Assembly: GCF_020523605.1 (NCBI RefSeq)
Contig: NZ_JAJAQI010000039.1
Coordinates: 1 to 58,282 of the forward strand
Length of the DNA stretch: 58,282 bases
Source of the DNA: Roseicella aerolata
Lineage (GTDB): Bacteria; Pseudomonadota; Alphaproteobacteria; Acetobacterales; Acetobacteraceae
Reading direction: 5' to 3'
The position numbers and the translations under genes are program-made. Numbering within the stretch: position 1 is the stretch's first letter; each line of letters begins with the position of its first letter. The notes under the pieces are model-generated. The model had not been told where the DNA came from. It worked only from the letters and a program-made list of their open reading frames with translations, and did not search any database. Positions 28,478 to 37,746 of the stretch are shown piece after piece.

Positions 28478-29176
28478 TCAGGATTCGGCCATGGCCCGCC
28501 CCGCCCGCGCCCGCCGCAGCAGCACGAGGCCGATCCCGAGCGAGGCCAGCAGGAGCAGGCCGGCAAGCCCGAGTTGCCAGAGGCCATCGACCCGGACCCC
28601 CTTGCCCAGCAGGGCGAAGACGATGGTCTGCGGCAGGTAGCCGAGCGCCGAGGCGGCCAGGAAGGGAAGCGCGGCAATGCCCGCCAGCCCGGCCAGCAGG
28701 TTCAGCGCCAGGTTGTTGCCGACCGGCAGCAGGCGCAGCGCCAGGGTGGCGCCGAAGGGGCTCTCCGCCAGCACGTCCCGCACCGGCCGCAGCCGCCGGC
28801 CGAACCGCCCGGCAAGGCGCCGCTCCGCCCAGTCCCGCCCCACCAGTCGCGCCCAGGCATAGGCGAGCGCGCAGCCCAGCACCTGCGCGGCCAGGCCGAG
28901 CACCGTGCCGAGCACGGCGCCGAAGGCGTAGCCGCCGAGGAAGGCGACGCCCTGCCGCGGCAGCCCGGCGGCCGCGGCCGCGGCCCCGGCCAGCAGGAAG
29001 AGCGCCTCCCCCGTCAGGCCCTGGTCGCGGATGTACAGATCGACCCAGTCGGTGCCGGGCGCCGCCCCCAGCGCCCGCAGCAGCAGCCCGCCCAGCACCA
29101 GCCCGGCCGCGAGCAGCACCAGCTTGCCGGCCGCCCGCAGCCTCGCCGGGCCGGGCGCGGCGGCGCCTTCGGTCAT
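28478..29176 (-). CDS. TVP38/TMEM64 (DedA-like, VTT-domain) membrane protein
   Basis: The 232-residue inner-membrane protein has about six hydrophobic segments. The VTT-domain hallmarks are visible: GLPRQGVAFLGGYAFGAVLG in the first half and LALRLLPVGNNLALNLLAGL (the conserved R.P.x.N.x.N.x.G loop) in the second. DedA/VTT proteins are linked to lipid scrambling or carrier recycling and membrane homeostasis. It lies 145 nt downstream of a GT2 gene of the dolichyl-phosphate type on the same strand, a pairing that suggests lipid-linked sugar handling. Confidence 0.85.
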   Translation of the reverse strand: MTEGAAAPGPARLRAAGKLVLLAAGLVLGGLLLRALGAAPGTDWVDLYIRDQGLTGEALFLLAGAAAAAAGLPRQGVAFLGGYAFGAVLGTVLGLAAQVLGCALAYAWARLVGRDWAERRLAGRFGRRLRPVRDVLAESPFGATLALRLLPVGNNLALNLLAGLAGIAALPFLAASALGYLPQTIVFALLGKGVRVDGLWQLGLAGLLLLASLGIGLVLLRRARAGRAMAES

Positions 29177-29321
29177 GCCCGGCTCATGGCATGCTGGCGC
29201 ATGTCATGCCCCGGATGCCGGCGGCCCCTCGGGCCCTGGCTTCGCGGCAGGTGCCGCGGCGCGCTGTCGCGCGCCCGGCCCGCCCCACCGGCCGGCGGGT
29301 CGGGCCTTCATGCGCCAAGCA

Positions 29322-30125
29322 TCATTCCCCCGCCTCCACCGCCGGCCGCTTCCAGCGGCGCTGCAGCCAGGCGACGCCCACCAGATCGAAGAGGCTGACG
29401 GCCAGCCGGTCGAGCGTGCCGTAATTGGAGGCGCCGCGGGTCCGCGGCCGGTGGTTCACCGGCTCGCTCACCACCCGCCCGCCCTGGCGCAGCACCAGCG
29501 CCGGCAGGAAGCGGTGCATGTGATCGAAATGCGGCAGTTCCAGGAAGAGCGCCCGCGGGAAGACCTTCAGGCCGCAGCCGGTATCCGGCGTGTTGTCCTT
29601 CAGCAGCCGCGCGCGCACCCGGTTGGCGATGCGGCTGGAGCGGCGCTTCACCCAGGAATCCCGCCGCGTGACGCGATGGCCGGCGACCAGGATGGCGCCG
29701 CCCCCGGCCCCTGCCTCCCTCTGGGCGCGCGCCAGCAGGCGCGGGATGTCCGCCGGGTCGTTCTGCCCGTCCCCGTCCAGGGTCGCGATCCAGATGCCGC
29801 GCGCCGCCTTCACCCCGGTGACGATGGCCGCCGACTGGCCGCAACTGGCACGGTGGCGGAGGAAGCGCACCGGCGCGCCGGCCGCCACCGCGCGCAGCGC
29901 CGCGACCGTCCCGTCCGAGGAACCGTCATCCACATAGACGATCTCATGCCCGATGCCGGCCAGCGCCGCCTCGATCTCCGCGACCAGGGGCGCGATGTTC
30001 GGCGCCTCGTTGCGGACCGGGATGACGACGGAGAGCGGCAGCGGATCGGGGGCGGCGGGCCTGCCGGTGGCACCCGGCGATGCCAGCGCCGCGGCAGCCG
30101 GCGCCGCGGTCTCGGCGGAGGGCAT
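29322..30125 (-). CDS. Family 2 glycosyltransferase, polyprenyl-phosphate mannosyltransferase-like
   Basis: The 267-residue GT-A enzyme has LSVVIPVRNEAPNIAPLVAE, IVYVDDGSSDGT (nucleotide-sugar site), IATLDGDGQNDPADIPRLL (DxD metal site) and a DNTPDTGCGLKVFPR segment. All are typical of dolichol-phosphate mannosyltransferase/ArnC-like proteins. No C-terminal membrane helices are present, unlike ArnC. It would charge a polyprenyl phosphate with a sugar at the inner membrane. Start taken at ATG 30125; a TTG at 30161 lacks a ribosome binding site. Probably cotranscribed with the TVP38-like gene. Confidence 0.87.
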   Translation of the reverse strand: MPSAETAAPAAAALASPGATGRPAAPDPLPLSVVIPVRNEAPNIAPLVAEIEAALAGIGHEIVYVDDGSSDGTVAALRAVAAGAPVRFLRHRASCGQSAAIVTGVKAARGIWIATLDGDGQNDPADIPRLLARAQREAGAGGGAILVAGHRVTRRDSWVKRRSSRIANRVRARLLKDNTPDTGCGLKVFPRALFLELPHFDHMHRFLPALVLRQGGRVVSEPVNHRPRTRGASNYGTLDRLAVSLFDLVGVAWLQRRWKRPAVEAGE

Positions 30126-30212
30126 GGCCGCGCGGGTAGCAGCCTGCCGCCCCCCCTGCAAGCCGCAGCCCCCACGGATGCGTCAGCCGCACCGGCACCC
30201 TATACTTCCGGC

Positions 30213-31292
30213 ATGCCATTCGACGTCCAGACCTCCGCCGCCGCGGCGGACCGCACCCAGCCGAATTCCCGCCCCATCGCGCTCTGGCTGCTGACCGTGG
30301 CCGGCATGGTCTGGGCCATGGTCGCCATCGGCGGCGCCACGCGCCTGACCGGGTCGGGACTGTCGATCATGGAATGGGCGCCGCTCTCGGGCACCCTGCC
30401 GCCGTTGTCGGAGGCGGAGTGGCAGCGGCTCTATGACCTGTACCGCACCATTCCGCAGTACGCGTTGGTCAACCAGGGCTTCGGGTTGGCGGGCTTCAAG
30501 GAGATCTTCTGGCTGGAGTGGTTCCACCGGCTCTGGGGCCGGCTGATCGGCCTCGCCTATGCCCTGCCGCTGCTCTGGTTCTGGCTGCGCGGGCGCATCC
30601 CGGCCGGGCTGAAGCCGCGCCTGCTGCTGCTGCTCGCGCTCGGCGGGCTGCAGGGCGCGGTCGGATGGTTCATGGTCGCCTCGGGCTTCGAGGCGGACCG
30701 CACCGCCGTCTCGCCCTATCGGCTGGTCACGCATCTCGGCCTCGCCCTGGTGCTCTATGCCGCCCTGCTCTGGACCGGGCTTTCCCTGCTGCGACCGCAG
30801 CCGGCGGCGCCGCACCCGGCGACGCGCTCCGTCCGGCGGCAGGTCAAGGCGGCGGTCTGGCTGCTGGTCGCCACCATGCTGGCCGGCGGCTTCGTCGCCG
30901 GCATCCGGGCCGGCTTCGACTACAACACCTTCCCCCTGATGGAGGGGCGCTGGGTGCCGGAGGGCTACTGGCGGCTCGAGCCGCTCTGGACCAATCTCAC
31001 CACCAATATCCCTGCGGTGCAGTTCAACCACCGCCTGCTGGCGACGCTGGCCACCCTGGCGGCGCTGGGCGCGGCCTTCGCCGGCTGGCGGCGCCTGCCG
31101 GCCGGCCCGGCGCGGCAGGCCTGCCTCGGCCTCGCCGGCGCCGCCTGCCTGCAATATGCTCTCGGCGTCGCCGCGCTGCTGCTGGTGGTGCCGGTCTGGC
31201 TCGGCACGCTGCACCAGGCCTGCGCGGTGCTGGTGCTGACCGCCGCCCTCATCGCCCTGCATGCCCTGCGGGAACCCCGGAGAGCCAAATGA
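30213..31292 (+). CDS. ctaA: Heme A synthase (COX15/CtaA)
   Basis: The 359-residue inner-membrane enzyme oxidises heme O to heme A for cytochrome aa3 oxidase. It has eight hydrophobic segments in two four-helix halves. Signatures: GGATRLTGSGLSIMEWAPLS, FWLEWFHRLWGRLIG (His and EW.HR of the first heme site), VTHLGLAL, VQFNHRLLATLA and LGTLHQACAVLVL (second-half His). This is the cysteine-poor class-2 form of alphaproteobacteria and mitochondria. Start ATG 30213. Its TGA overlaps the histidine kinase ATG (ATGA at 31289-31292), so translation is coupled. Confidence 0.95.
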   Translation: MPFDVQTSAAAADRTQPNSRPIALWLLTVAGMVWAMVAIGGATRLTGSGLSIMEWAPLSGTLPPLSEAEWQRLYDLYRTIPQYALVNQGFGLAGFKEIFWLEWFHRLWGRLIGLAYALPLLWFWLRGRIPAGLKPRLLLLLALGGLQGAVGWFMVASGFEADRTAVSPYRLVTHLGLALVLYAALLWTGLSLLRPQPAAPHPATRSVRRQVKAAVWLLVATMLAGGFVAGIRAGFDYNTFPLMEGRWVPEGYWRLEPLWTNLTTNIPAVQFNHRLLATLATLAALGAAFAGWRRLPAGPARQACLGLAGAACLQYALGVAALLLVVPVWLGTLHQACAVLVLTAALIALHALREPRRAK

Positions 31293-34200
31293 CCCAGCAC
31301 GGGGCCGCCGACGCGGCGCTGGCCACCGCCCTCGCGGCGCTGCCCCTCGGGGTCTGGGTCATCGGGCCCGACCGGACCCTGGCCTTCGCCAATGCCGCGG
31401 CCTGGCGGATCACCGGCCTCAGGGCCGATACGGTCCCGCCGGGGACGCCGCTGGAGGCGCTGGTCCGGCAGCTTGCCCGTCATGGCGTCCATGGCCCCGG
31501 CGATCCGGACGCCCTGGCCGCCGGTCAGTCCGGGGCCGATCCCACCCGCCCTTCCCGCCGCCGGTTCCGCCGGGCCGACGGCGCCTGCTTCGACCAGATC
31601 ACGACGCCGCTGCCGGAGGGCGGCTTCGTCGCCATCCTGATGGAGGTGAGCGACCCTGCCGCCGCGACGGCGACGGCCGAGGCCCCGAACCGGCAGCTGG
31701 TGGGCCTGCTCTCCCGCCTGCATGGGGGCGTGGCCGCCTATGACGCCGAGCATCGCCTGGTCTTCGCCAACCCCGCCTTCGAGGCGCTGCTCGGCCTGCC
31801 GAGCGGCACCGTCCGGCCCGGCACCTCCCAGGAAAGCCTCTGCCGCCTCCTGGCCGAGCGCGGTGCCTTCGGCGAGGCGGCGGTGGCGGACTGCCTCGGC
31901 CTCGACCGCGCCCGCCCGTGCACCTGCCAGTGCAGGCAGCCGGACGGGCAGGTCCTGCGCTTCGAGAGCCAGCCCCTGCCCGATGGCGGCTACATCCTCG
32001 AGGTGACCGACATCACCGCCGCGACGCGGGCGGAGGACGAGGCGCAGCGCCGGGCCGCGATGCTGGACGGCGTGCTCGCCTCCCTGCCGCATGGCGTCGT
32101 GGTCTTCGACCGGGACGGGCGGGTCGCGATGGTCAATGCCGCCCACCAGGCCATCATGGCCGGGGCCGAGGCGGCGGTCGGCGAGCACCGCGAGGCGATC
32201 GCGCGCCGCCGCGCCGAGCAGGGCGAGTACGGGCCGGGCGATCCGCACGCCCTGGCCCTGGCGCACCTGAACGCGCCGCCGCGCCGGCTCGCCCCGCGCC
32301 AGCGGACCCGGCCGGATGGCAAGGTGATCGATATCCGCTACGCGCCCATGCCGGATGGTGGCACGGTGCAGGTGACCACCGACATCACCGCGCTGCACGC
32401 CGCGCGCACCGAGGCGACCGCCCGCGCCGGCCTGCTGCAGGCGATGCTCGACAACATGCGGCACGGCATCGCGCTCTTCGGCCCGGACCGGCGGCTGCTG
32501 GCGGCCAACACCCTGTCCAGCACCCTCAGCGGCACGCCGCTGGAGGCCGCCCTGCCGGGAACCCCCTTCGAGGAGGTGGTCGCAGCGCAGTGCCGGGCCG
32601 GCGCTTTCGGCAGCGGCCCGGCGGCGCAGGCCGAGGCGGCCCGCATCATCGGCCTCGATCGCGCCCATCCGGCCCGCTACGAGCGCACCACGCCCGAAGG
32701 CAGGACCATCGAGATCGAGTCCGACCCGACGCCGGATGGCGGCTTCGTCGTCACCTGGACCGACGTCACCGCCCGCGCCCGGGCGGAAGCCAAGGCCAAT
32801 CAGCGCACCGCGATCCAGGCGGTGATGCTGGATGTCATCCGGCACGGCATCCAGCTCTTCGGCCCCGACCGCCGCCTGATCGCCGCCAACCGCTTGGCCG
32901 CGACCCTCAGCGGCGCGCCTGAGGAGGCGCTGCGGCCCGGCACCACCCATGCCGAGGTCCTGCGCCTGCAACAGGCGGCGGGCGTCTTCGGATCGGGGCC
33001 GGAGGCAGAGGCGACGGTGCAGTGGATGCTGGCGATGGATCGCGCGCAGCCGATCCGCTACCAGCGCCGCAACCCGGCGGGACGCCTGATCGAGGTGGTC
33101 TCCGACCCGACCCCGGATGGCGGCTTCGCCATTACCTTCTCCGACATCACCCCCCTGGCGGCAGCGGAGGCCGCCGCCGCCTCCCGCGCCGCGATGCTGC
33201 AGACGGCGCTCGACAACATGCGCCATGGCCTCCTGATCTACGGGCCGGACAGCCGCCTGCAGGCGGTGAATGCCCTGGCGCTGGACCTGGCCGGGCTCGC
33301 GCCCGAGGATGTGGTGCCGGGCGTCACGCTGGAGACGCTGATCCGGCGGCAGCGCGACCGCGGCCATTTCGGGCCGGAGCCGCAGGCGACGGTGATGATG
33401 GAGGCGATGCTCGCCGTGGACCGCACCCGGTCCGGACGGAGCGAGCGGACCCTGCCCGATGGCCGCAGGGTCGAGGTGTTCAGCGAGCCGACGCCGGATG
33501 GCGGCTTCGTCGTCAGCTTCACCGACGTCACGGCGCGGGTGCGGGCGGAGGAACAGGCGCGGCAACAGGCCGGCATGCTGCGCGATGCCCTCGACAGCAT
33601 GCGCCACGCCCTGATGCTGTTCGGGCCCGACCGCCGGCTGGTCACCGCCAACCGGCTGGCGGGGCCGGGTTACGCGATTCCCGACCTGCGGGGGCGGCAG
33701 GGCGTCCTGTTCGACGACCTGGCACGCGAGCAGCACGCAGCCGGCCAGTTCGGCGAGGGGGCGGAGGCCGAGGCACGGCTGCGCGAGATCCTTGGCTTCG
33801 ACCGCAGCCGCTCGATCCGCTATCGCCGCCGCCAGCGGGATGGCCGGGTCTTCGAGATCGGCTCCGACCCGACGCCCGATGGCGGCTTCGTCCTCACCCA
33901 TACCGATGTCACCGAACTCGCGAAGGCGCAGTCCGAGGCCTCGGACCGGGCCGGCATCCTCCAGCTCATGCTCGACAACATGCGGCATGGCATCGCGCAG
34001 TTCGACCGGGACAAGCGCCTGGTGATGGCGAACCGCCTGGCCGCCGAGTTCAACGGCATCGAGCCCGCGCTGCTGCAACCGGGCGCGCATGCGGCGGAGC
34101 TGGCCGAGGCCGCGCTCCGCGCCGGCATGATCACGCCGGAAGCCCTGCAGGCCAGGTTGCAGGACGACTATTCGAAGCCGCATCGCCATATCCGGCCGCG

Positions 34201-35797
34201 CCCGGACGGCCGCGTCATCGAGATCTTCACCGACCCGACGCCGGATGGCGGCTTCGTCGCCACCTACAGCGACATCACCGCGCTGACCGAGGCGGAGGCC
34301 GCGGCACGGCAACGGGCGGGCGTGCTGCAGGTGATGCTGGACAGCATGCGCCACGCCATCTGCTACTATGGCCCGGACCGCCGGGTGATCGCGGCGAATG
34401 CGCTCGCCGCCGATCTCGGCGGCTACCCCCGCGAGATCCTGGCCCCGGGCGTGTCGCTGGACGAGATCATCGCCCACCAGCTCCGGCATGGCTCGGTCGG
34501 CGGCGATGCCGAGACGACAGCCGCCATGGCGCGGAAGCTCGACCGCTCCCGCCCCGCGCGCTACGTCCGGCCCAACCGCGACGGGCGGATCATCGAGGTG
34601 ACCTCCGACCCGACGCCGGATGGCGGCTTCGTCATCACCATGTCCGACATCACCCCGCTGGCGCGGGCGGAGGCGGAGGCGCAGCGGCGGGCCGGCATCC
34701 TGCAGGCGATGCTGGACCACATCCGGCACGGCATCGCCCTCTTCGACCGGGAAGGCCGCATCCTGGCGGTCAATCCGGTCTTCCTGGCCCTGCTCGACCT
34801 GCCGCCGGAGATCATGGCGCCCGGCGGCAGCTTCGCAGGCTTCGTCGACCACCTGCAGGCACGCGGCGAGTATGGCGAGGGCGAGGCGGGCCGCGCCATC
34901 GCCGCCGCCTTCAAGGCGCGCGACCGGCGGCAACCGCGCCGCAGCGTCCGCACGCGCCCGAACGGCGTGGTGCTGGAGATCGCCTCCGAGCCCGTGCCGG
35001 ATGGCGGCTGGGTGCTGGCGCTGACGGATGTCACCGAGGACCGCCGCATCCGCGCCGAGCTGGAGCGGGCGAAGGACGCCGCCGAGGCGGCGAACCGGGC
35101 GAAGTCCCGCTTCCTCGCCACCATGAGCCACGAGCTGCGGACGCCGCTGAACGCCGTGATCGGCTTCTCCGAGGCGATCACGGCCGATCCGAACCCGGAG
35201 CGGGGCAAGGAGTATGTCCGCTCCATCCATGAGGCGGGGCGGCACCTGCTCGCCCTCATCGATGACATCCTCGATGTCACCCGGGCGGAAACCACGGGCT
35301 TCCCGACCATGGAGGGCGAGGTCGATGTGATCCCGCTGGTCGAGGGCGCGGTGCGGGTGATGCAGGCGACGGCCACGGCGGCCGGCGTCTCGGTGGAGGC
35401 CGAGCTGCCGCCGGTGCTGCCGCTGGTCCGGGCGGATGAGCTGCGGCTGCGCCAGGTGCTGCTGAACCTCCTCTCCAACGCGGTGAAATTCACCCCCGGT
35501 GGCGGCCGGGTCACCATCTCCGCCGCCGAGGAGCCGGAGGGCGACCTGGTGCTGAAGGTGGCCGACAGCGGGATCGGCATGCGGCCGGAGGACATCCCGC
35601 GCGCCTTCGAGCCCTTCACCCAGCTCGATTCGTCGCTGGCGCGGCGCTTCTCCGGCTCCGGCCTCGGCCTATATCTGTCCCGGGCGCTGGCCGAGGCCCA
35701 GGGGGCGACGCTGACGCTGGAGAGCATGCCCGGCGATGGCACCACCGCGGTGCTGCGCTTCCCGAAATCCCGATTGCTGACACCGCTTGCCGCCTGA
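31289..35797 (+). CDS. Sensor histidine kinase with ten tandem PAS-like (PAS_7) modules
   Basis: The 1502-residue cytoplasmic protein has no membrane helix or signal peptide. Ten units of about 120 residues fill positions 1-1230; each has 'LD.MRHGI.LFGPDRRL.AAN.LA' followed by 'RP.GR.IEI.SDPTPDGGFV.T.SDIT', the PAS_7 (PF12860) form. Then come a coiled linker, HisKA with SRFLATMSHELRTPLNAVIG (phosphoacceptor His1281) and a HATPase with LLNLLSNAVKFTPGGG (N box), ADSGIGM (G1) and FSGSGLGLYLSRALAEAQGA (G2). No receiver or HPt domain and no response-regulator gene are adjacent. It is coupled to ctaA by ATGA. Modules 4-9 are most alike, suggesting internal duplication. Signal unknown. Confidence 0.93.
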   Translation: MTQHGAADAALATALAALPLGVWVIGPDRTLAFANAAAWRITGLRADTVPPGTPLEALVRQLARHGVHGPGDPDALAAGQSGADPTRPSRRRFRRADGACFDQITTPLPEGGFVAILMEVSDPAAATATAEAPNRQLVGLLSRLHGGVAAYDAEHRLVFANPAFEALLGLPSGTVRPGTSQESLCRLLAERGAFGEAAVADCLGLDRARPCTCQCRQPDGQVLRFESQPLPDGGYILEVTDITAATRAEDEAQRRAAMLDGVLASLPHGVVVFDRDGRVAMVNAAHQAIMAGAEAAVGEHREAIARRRAEQGEYGPGDPHALALAHLNAPPRRLAPRQRTRPDGKVIDIRYAPMPDGGTVQVTTDITALHAARTEATARAGLLQAMLDNMRHGIALFGPDRRLLAANTLSSTLSGTPLEAALPGTPFEEVVAAQCRAGAFGSGPAAQAEAARIIGLDRAHPARYERTTPEGRTIEIESDPTPDGGFVVTWTDVTARARAEAKANQRTAIQAVMLDVIRHGIQLFGPDRRLIAANRLAATLSGAPEEALRPGTTHAEVLRLQQAAGVFGSGPEAEATVQWMLAMDRAQPIRYQRRNPAGRLIEVVSDPTPDGGFAITFSDITPLAAAEAAAASRAAMLQTALDNMRHGLLIYGPDSRLQAVNALALDLAGLAPEDVVPGVTLETLIRRQRDRGHFGPEPQATVMMEAMLAVDRTRSGRSERTLPDGRRVEVFSEPTPDGGFVVSFTDVTARVRAEEQARQQAGMLRDALDSMRHALMLFGPDRRLVTANRLAGPGYAIPDLRGRQGVLFDDLAREQHAAGQFGEGAEAEARLREILGFDRSRSIRYRRRQRDGRVFEIGSDPTPDGGFVLTHTDVTELAKAQSEASDRAGILQLMLDNMRHGIAQFDRDKRLVMANRLAAEFNGIEPALLQPGAHAAELAEAALRAGMITPEALQARLQDDYSKPHRHIRPRPDGRVIEIFTDPTPDGGFVATYSDITALTEAEAAARQRAGVLQVMLDSMRHAICYYGPDRRVIAANALAADLGGYPREILAPGVSLDEIIAHQLRHGSVGGDAETTAAMARKLDRSRPARYVRPNRDGRIIEVTSDPTPDGGFVITMSDITPLARAEAEAQRRAGILQAMLDHIRHGIALFDREGRILAVNPVFLALLDLPPEIMAPGGSFAGFVDHLQARGEYGEGEAGRAIAAAFKARDRRQPRRSVRTRPNGVVLEIASEPVPDGGWVLALTDVTEDRRIRAELERAKDAAEAANRAKSRFLATMSHELRTPLNAVIGFSEAITADPNPERGKEYVRSIHEAGRHLLALIDDILDVTRAETTGFPTMEGEVDVIPLVEGAVRVMQATATAAGVSVEAELPPVLPLVRADELRLRQVLLNLLSNAVKFTPGGGRVTISAAEEPEGDLVLKVADSGIGMRPEDIPRAFEPFTQLDSSLARRFSGSGLGLYLSRALAEAQGATLTLESMPGDGTTAVLRFPKSRLLTPLAA

Positions 35798-35861
35798 CCG
35801 GTCCGCTGGCCACAGCGCGGGGCCCGGACCGCCCCATCCCGCAAGGAAGGAAAGCCACCCG

Positions 35862-37298
35862 ATGCCGCTCGACACACCGCTTTCCGTCACCGACCGCCTG
35901 TTCTTCGCCGAGCTGGACCGCGCGGGGTCCGAGCGCATCCTGAAGGAGGCGCTGCAGGGCGCCGAGGATGGCGAGCTCTTCCTGGAATACCGCGAGAGCG
36001 AGGTGATCTCGCTTGATGACGGCCGCATCCGCTCGGCGAGCTTCGATGCCACCAAGGGTTTCGGCCTGCGCGCCGTGGCCGGGGAGGCCGCGGGCTACGC
36101 CCATGCCGGCGAGCTGTCCGAGGCGGCGCTGAAGCGGGCGGCGGAGACGGTGGGCGCGGTGCGCCAGGGCCGCTCCGGCACGCTGGATATCGCGCCGCGC
36201 GCCACCAATGCCCGGCTGTACGAGGACGCCAACCCGCTGGCGCTGCTGGATTTCGCCGCCAAGACGAAGCTGCTGGCCGAGATCGACGCCTATGCCCGCG
36301 GCCGCGACCCGCGGGTGAAGCAGGTCATGGCCTCGCTCGCCGGTGAATGGCAGGCGGTGCAGATCCTGCGCCCCGACGGCACCCGCGTGGCCGATCTCCG
36401 CCCGCTGGTGCGGCTGAACGTCTCGGTGGTGGTGGAGCAGGACGGGCGGCGGGAGACCGGCAGCCACGGCATGGGCGGCCGCTTCGACTATGCCCGCATC
36501 GTCGCCGAGCCGGTCTGGCAGGGCGCGGTGCAGGAGGCGCTGCGCCAGGCGCTGGTGAACCTTGAGAGCATCCCGGCCCCGGCCGGGGAGATGGAGGTGG
36601 TGCTCGGCCCCGGCTGGCCCGGCATCCTGCTGCATGAGGCGATCGGGCATGGGCTGGAGGGCGACTTCAACCGCAAGAAGACCAGCGCCTTCGCCGGCCT
36701 GCTCGGCCAGCGGATCGCGGCGCCGGGCGTGACGGTGGTGGATGACGGCACCATCCCGGACCGCCGCGGCAGCCTGACGGTGGATGACGAGGGCACGCCC
36801 AGCAACCGCACCGTGCTGATCGAGGATGGCGTGCTGGTCGGCTTCCTGCAGGACCGGCAGAATGCCCGGCTGATGGGCGTGGCGCCGACCGGCAACGGCC
36901 GCCGGCAGAGCCATGCGCACATCCCGATGCCGCGCATGACCAACACCGTCATGCTCGGCGGCGCCCATACGCCGGAGGAGATCCTGCGCAGCGTGAAGCG
37001 CGGGCTCTATGCCGTGAATTTCGGCGGCGGGCAGGTGGACATCACCTCGGGCAAGTTCGTCTTCTCCGCCTCCGAGGCCTATCTGATCGAGGACGGCAAG
37101 GTCGGCGCGCCGGTGAAGGGCGCGACGCTGATCGGCAACGGGCCGGACTCGCTGACGAAGGTGGCGATGGTCGGGAACGACATGGCGCTCGACCCCGGCA
37201 TCGGCACCTGCGGCAAGCAGGGCCAGGGCGTGCCGGTGGGCGTCGGGCAGCCGACCCTGAAGCTCGCGGGGCTGACGGTGGGCGGGACCGCCGTTTGA
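35862..37298 (+). CDS. tldD: TldD metalloprotease subunit
   Basis: The 478-residue protein is the catalytic half of the TldD/TldE (PmbA) heterodimeric zinc protease, which trims unfolded peptides and matures modified peptides such as microcin B17. The zinc motif is LLHEAIGHGLEGDFNRKK (HExxxH, His258 and His263). EYRESEVISLDDGRIRSAS and GFGLRAVAGEAAGYAHAGEL are the N-terminal-domain signatures, and GTPSNRTVLIEDG and KVGAPVKGATLIGNGPDSL the C-terminal ones. GGAAGG lies upstream of ATG 35862. The stop overlaps the next gene (TTGA). TldE is not in the window. Confidence 0.96.
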   Translation: MPLDTPLSVTDRLFFAELDRAGSERILKEALQGAEDGELFLEYRESEVISLDDGRIRSASFDATKGFGLRAVAGEAAGYAHAGELSEAALKRAAETVGAVRQGRSGTLDIAPRATNARLYEDANPLALLDFAAKTKLLAEIDAYARGRDPRVKQVMASLAGEWQAVQILRPDGTRVADLRPLVRLNVSVVVEQDGRRETGSHGMGGRFDYARIVAEPVWQGAVQEALRQALVNLESIPAPAGEMEVVLGPGWPGILLHEAIGHGLEGDFNRKKTSAFAGLLGQRIAAPGVTVVDDGTIPDRRGSLTVDDEGTPSNRTVLIEDGVLVGFLQDRQNARLMGVAPTGNGRRQSHAHIPMPRMTNTVMLGGAHTPEEILRSVKRGLYAVNFGGGQVDITSGKFVFSASEAYLIEDGKVGAPVKGATLIGNGPDSLTKVAMVGNDMALDPGIGTCGKQGQGVPVGVGQPTLKLAGLTVGGTAV

Positions 37299-37738
37299 TC
37301 CGCCCGGCGCGCGCGGAGGAGGCGCCGCTGCTGGCGGCCCTCGTCGCGCGCGCCTACGCCCCCTGGGTGCCGGTGATCGGCCGGCGCCCGGGGCCGATGG
37401 AGGATGACTACCCCGGCCGCATCGCCGCCGGCGAGGCCTGGGTGCTGGAGGAGGGCGGCGCGATCCGCGGCCTCGTGGTCATCGAGGCGCATCCGGACCA
37501 CCTGATGCTGGACAACATCGCCGTGGACCCGGCGCGGCAGGGCACGGGCGATGGCCGCGTGCTGCTGGATTTCGTGGAGGCCGAGGCGCGAAGGCGCGGG
37601 CTGCCGGAAGTGCGGCTCTACACCCATGCGCTGATGGCGCGGAACATCGGCCTCTATGCGAAGCGTGGCTATGCCGAGACGGAACGGCGGGAGGAGAAGG
37701 GGTTTTCGCGGGTCTTCATGGTGAAGCCGATCGCCTGA
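37295..37738 (+). CDS. GNAT family N-acetyltransferase
   Basis: The 147-residue acetyltransferase has the GNAT core: IRPARAEEAPLLAALVARAY, motif A LDNIAVDPARQGTGDGRVLL (acetyl-CoA-binding Q-x-x-G-x-G/A) and motif B LYTHALMARNIGLYAKRGYA. Start appears to be TTG at 37295, overlapping the tldD stop as TTGA; no other start lies before the conserved N-terminus. Coupled to tldD, but a common function is not implied by family knowledge. Substrate unknown. Converges on gshA with only 8 nt between. Confidence 0.85.
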   Translation: MIRPARAEEAPLLAALVARAYAPWVPVIGRRPGPMEDDYPGRIAAGEAWVLEEGGAIRGLVVIEAHPDHLMLDNIAVDPARQGTGDGRVLLDFVEAEARRRGLPEVRLYTHALMARNIGLYAKRGYAETERREEKGFSRVFMVKPIA

Positions 37739-37746
37739 TCCCGGGC

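Noticed and set aside
30965..35245. 1426-codon open frame antisense to the PAS histidine kinase
   Set aside because: It mirrors the repeat pattern of the sense gene and has no domain of its own. Long antisense frames are expected when a strongly G/C third-position bias removes stop codons.
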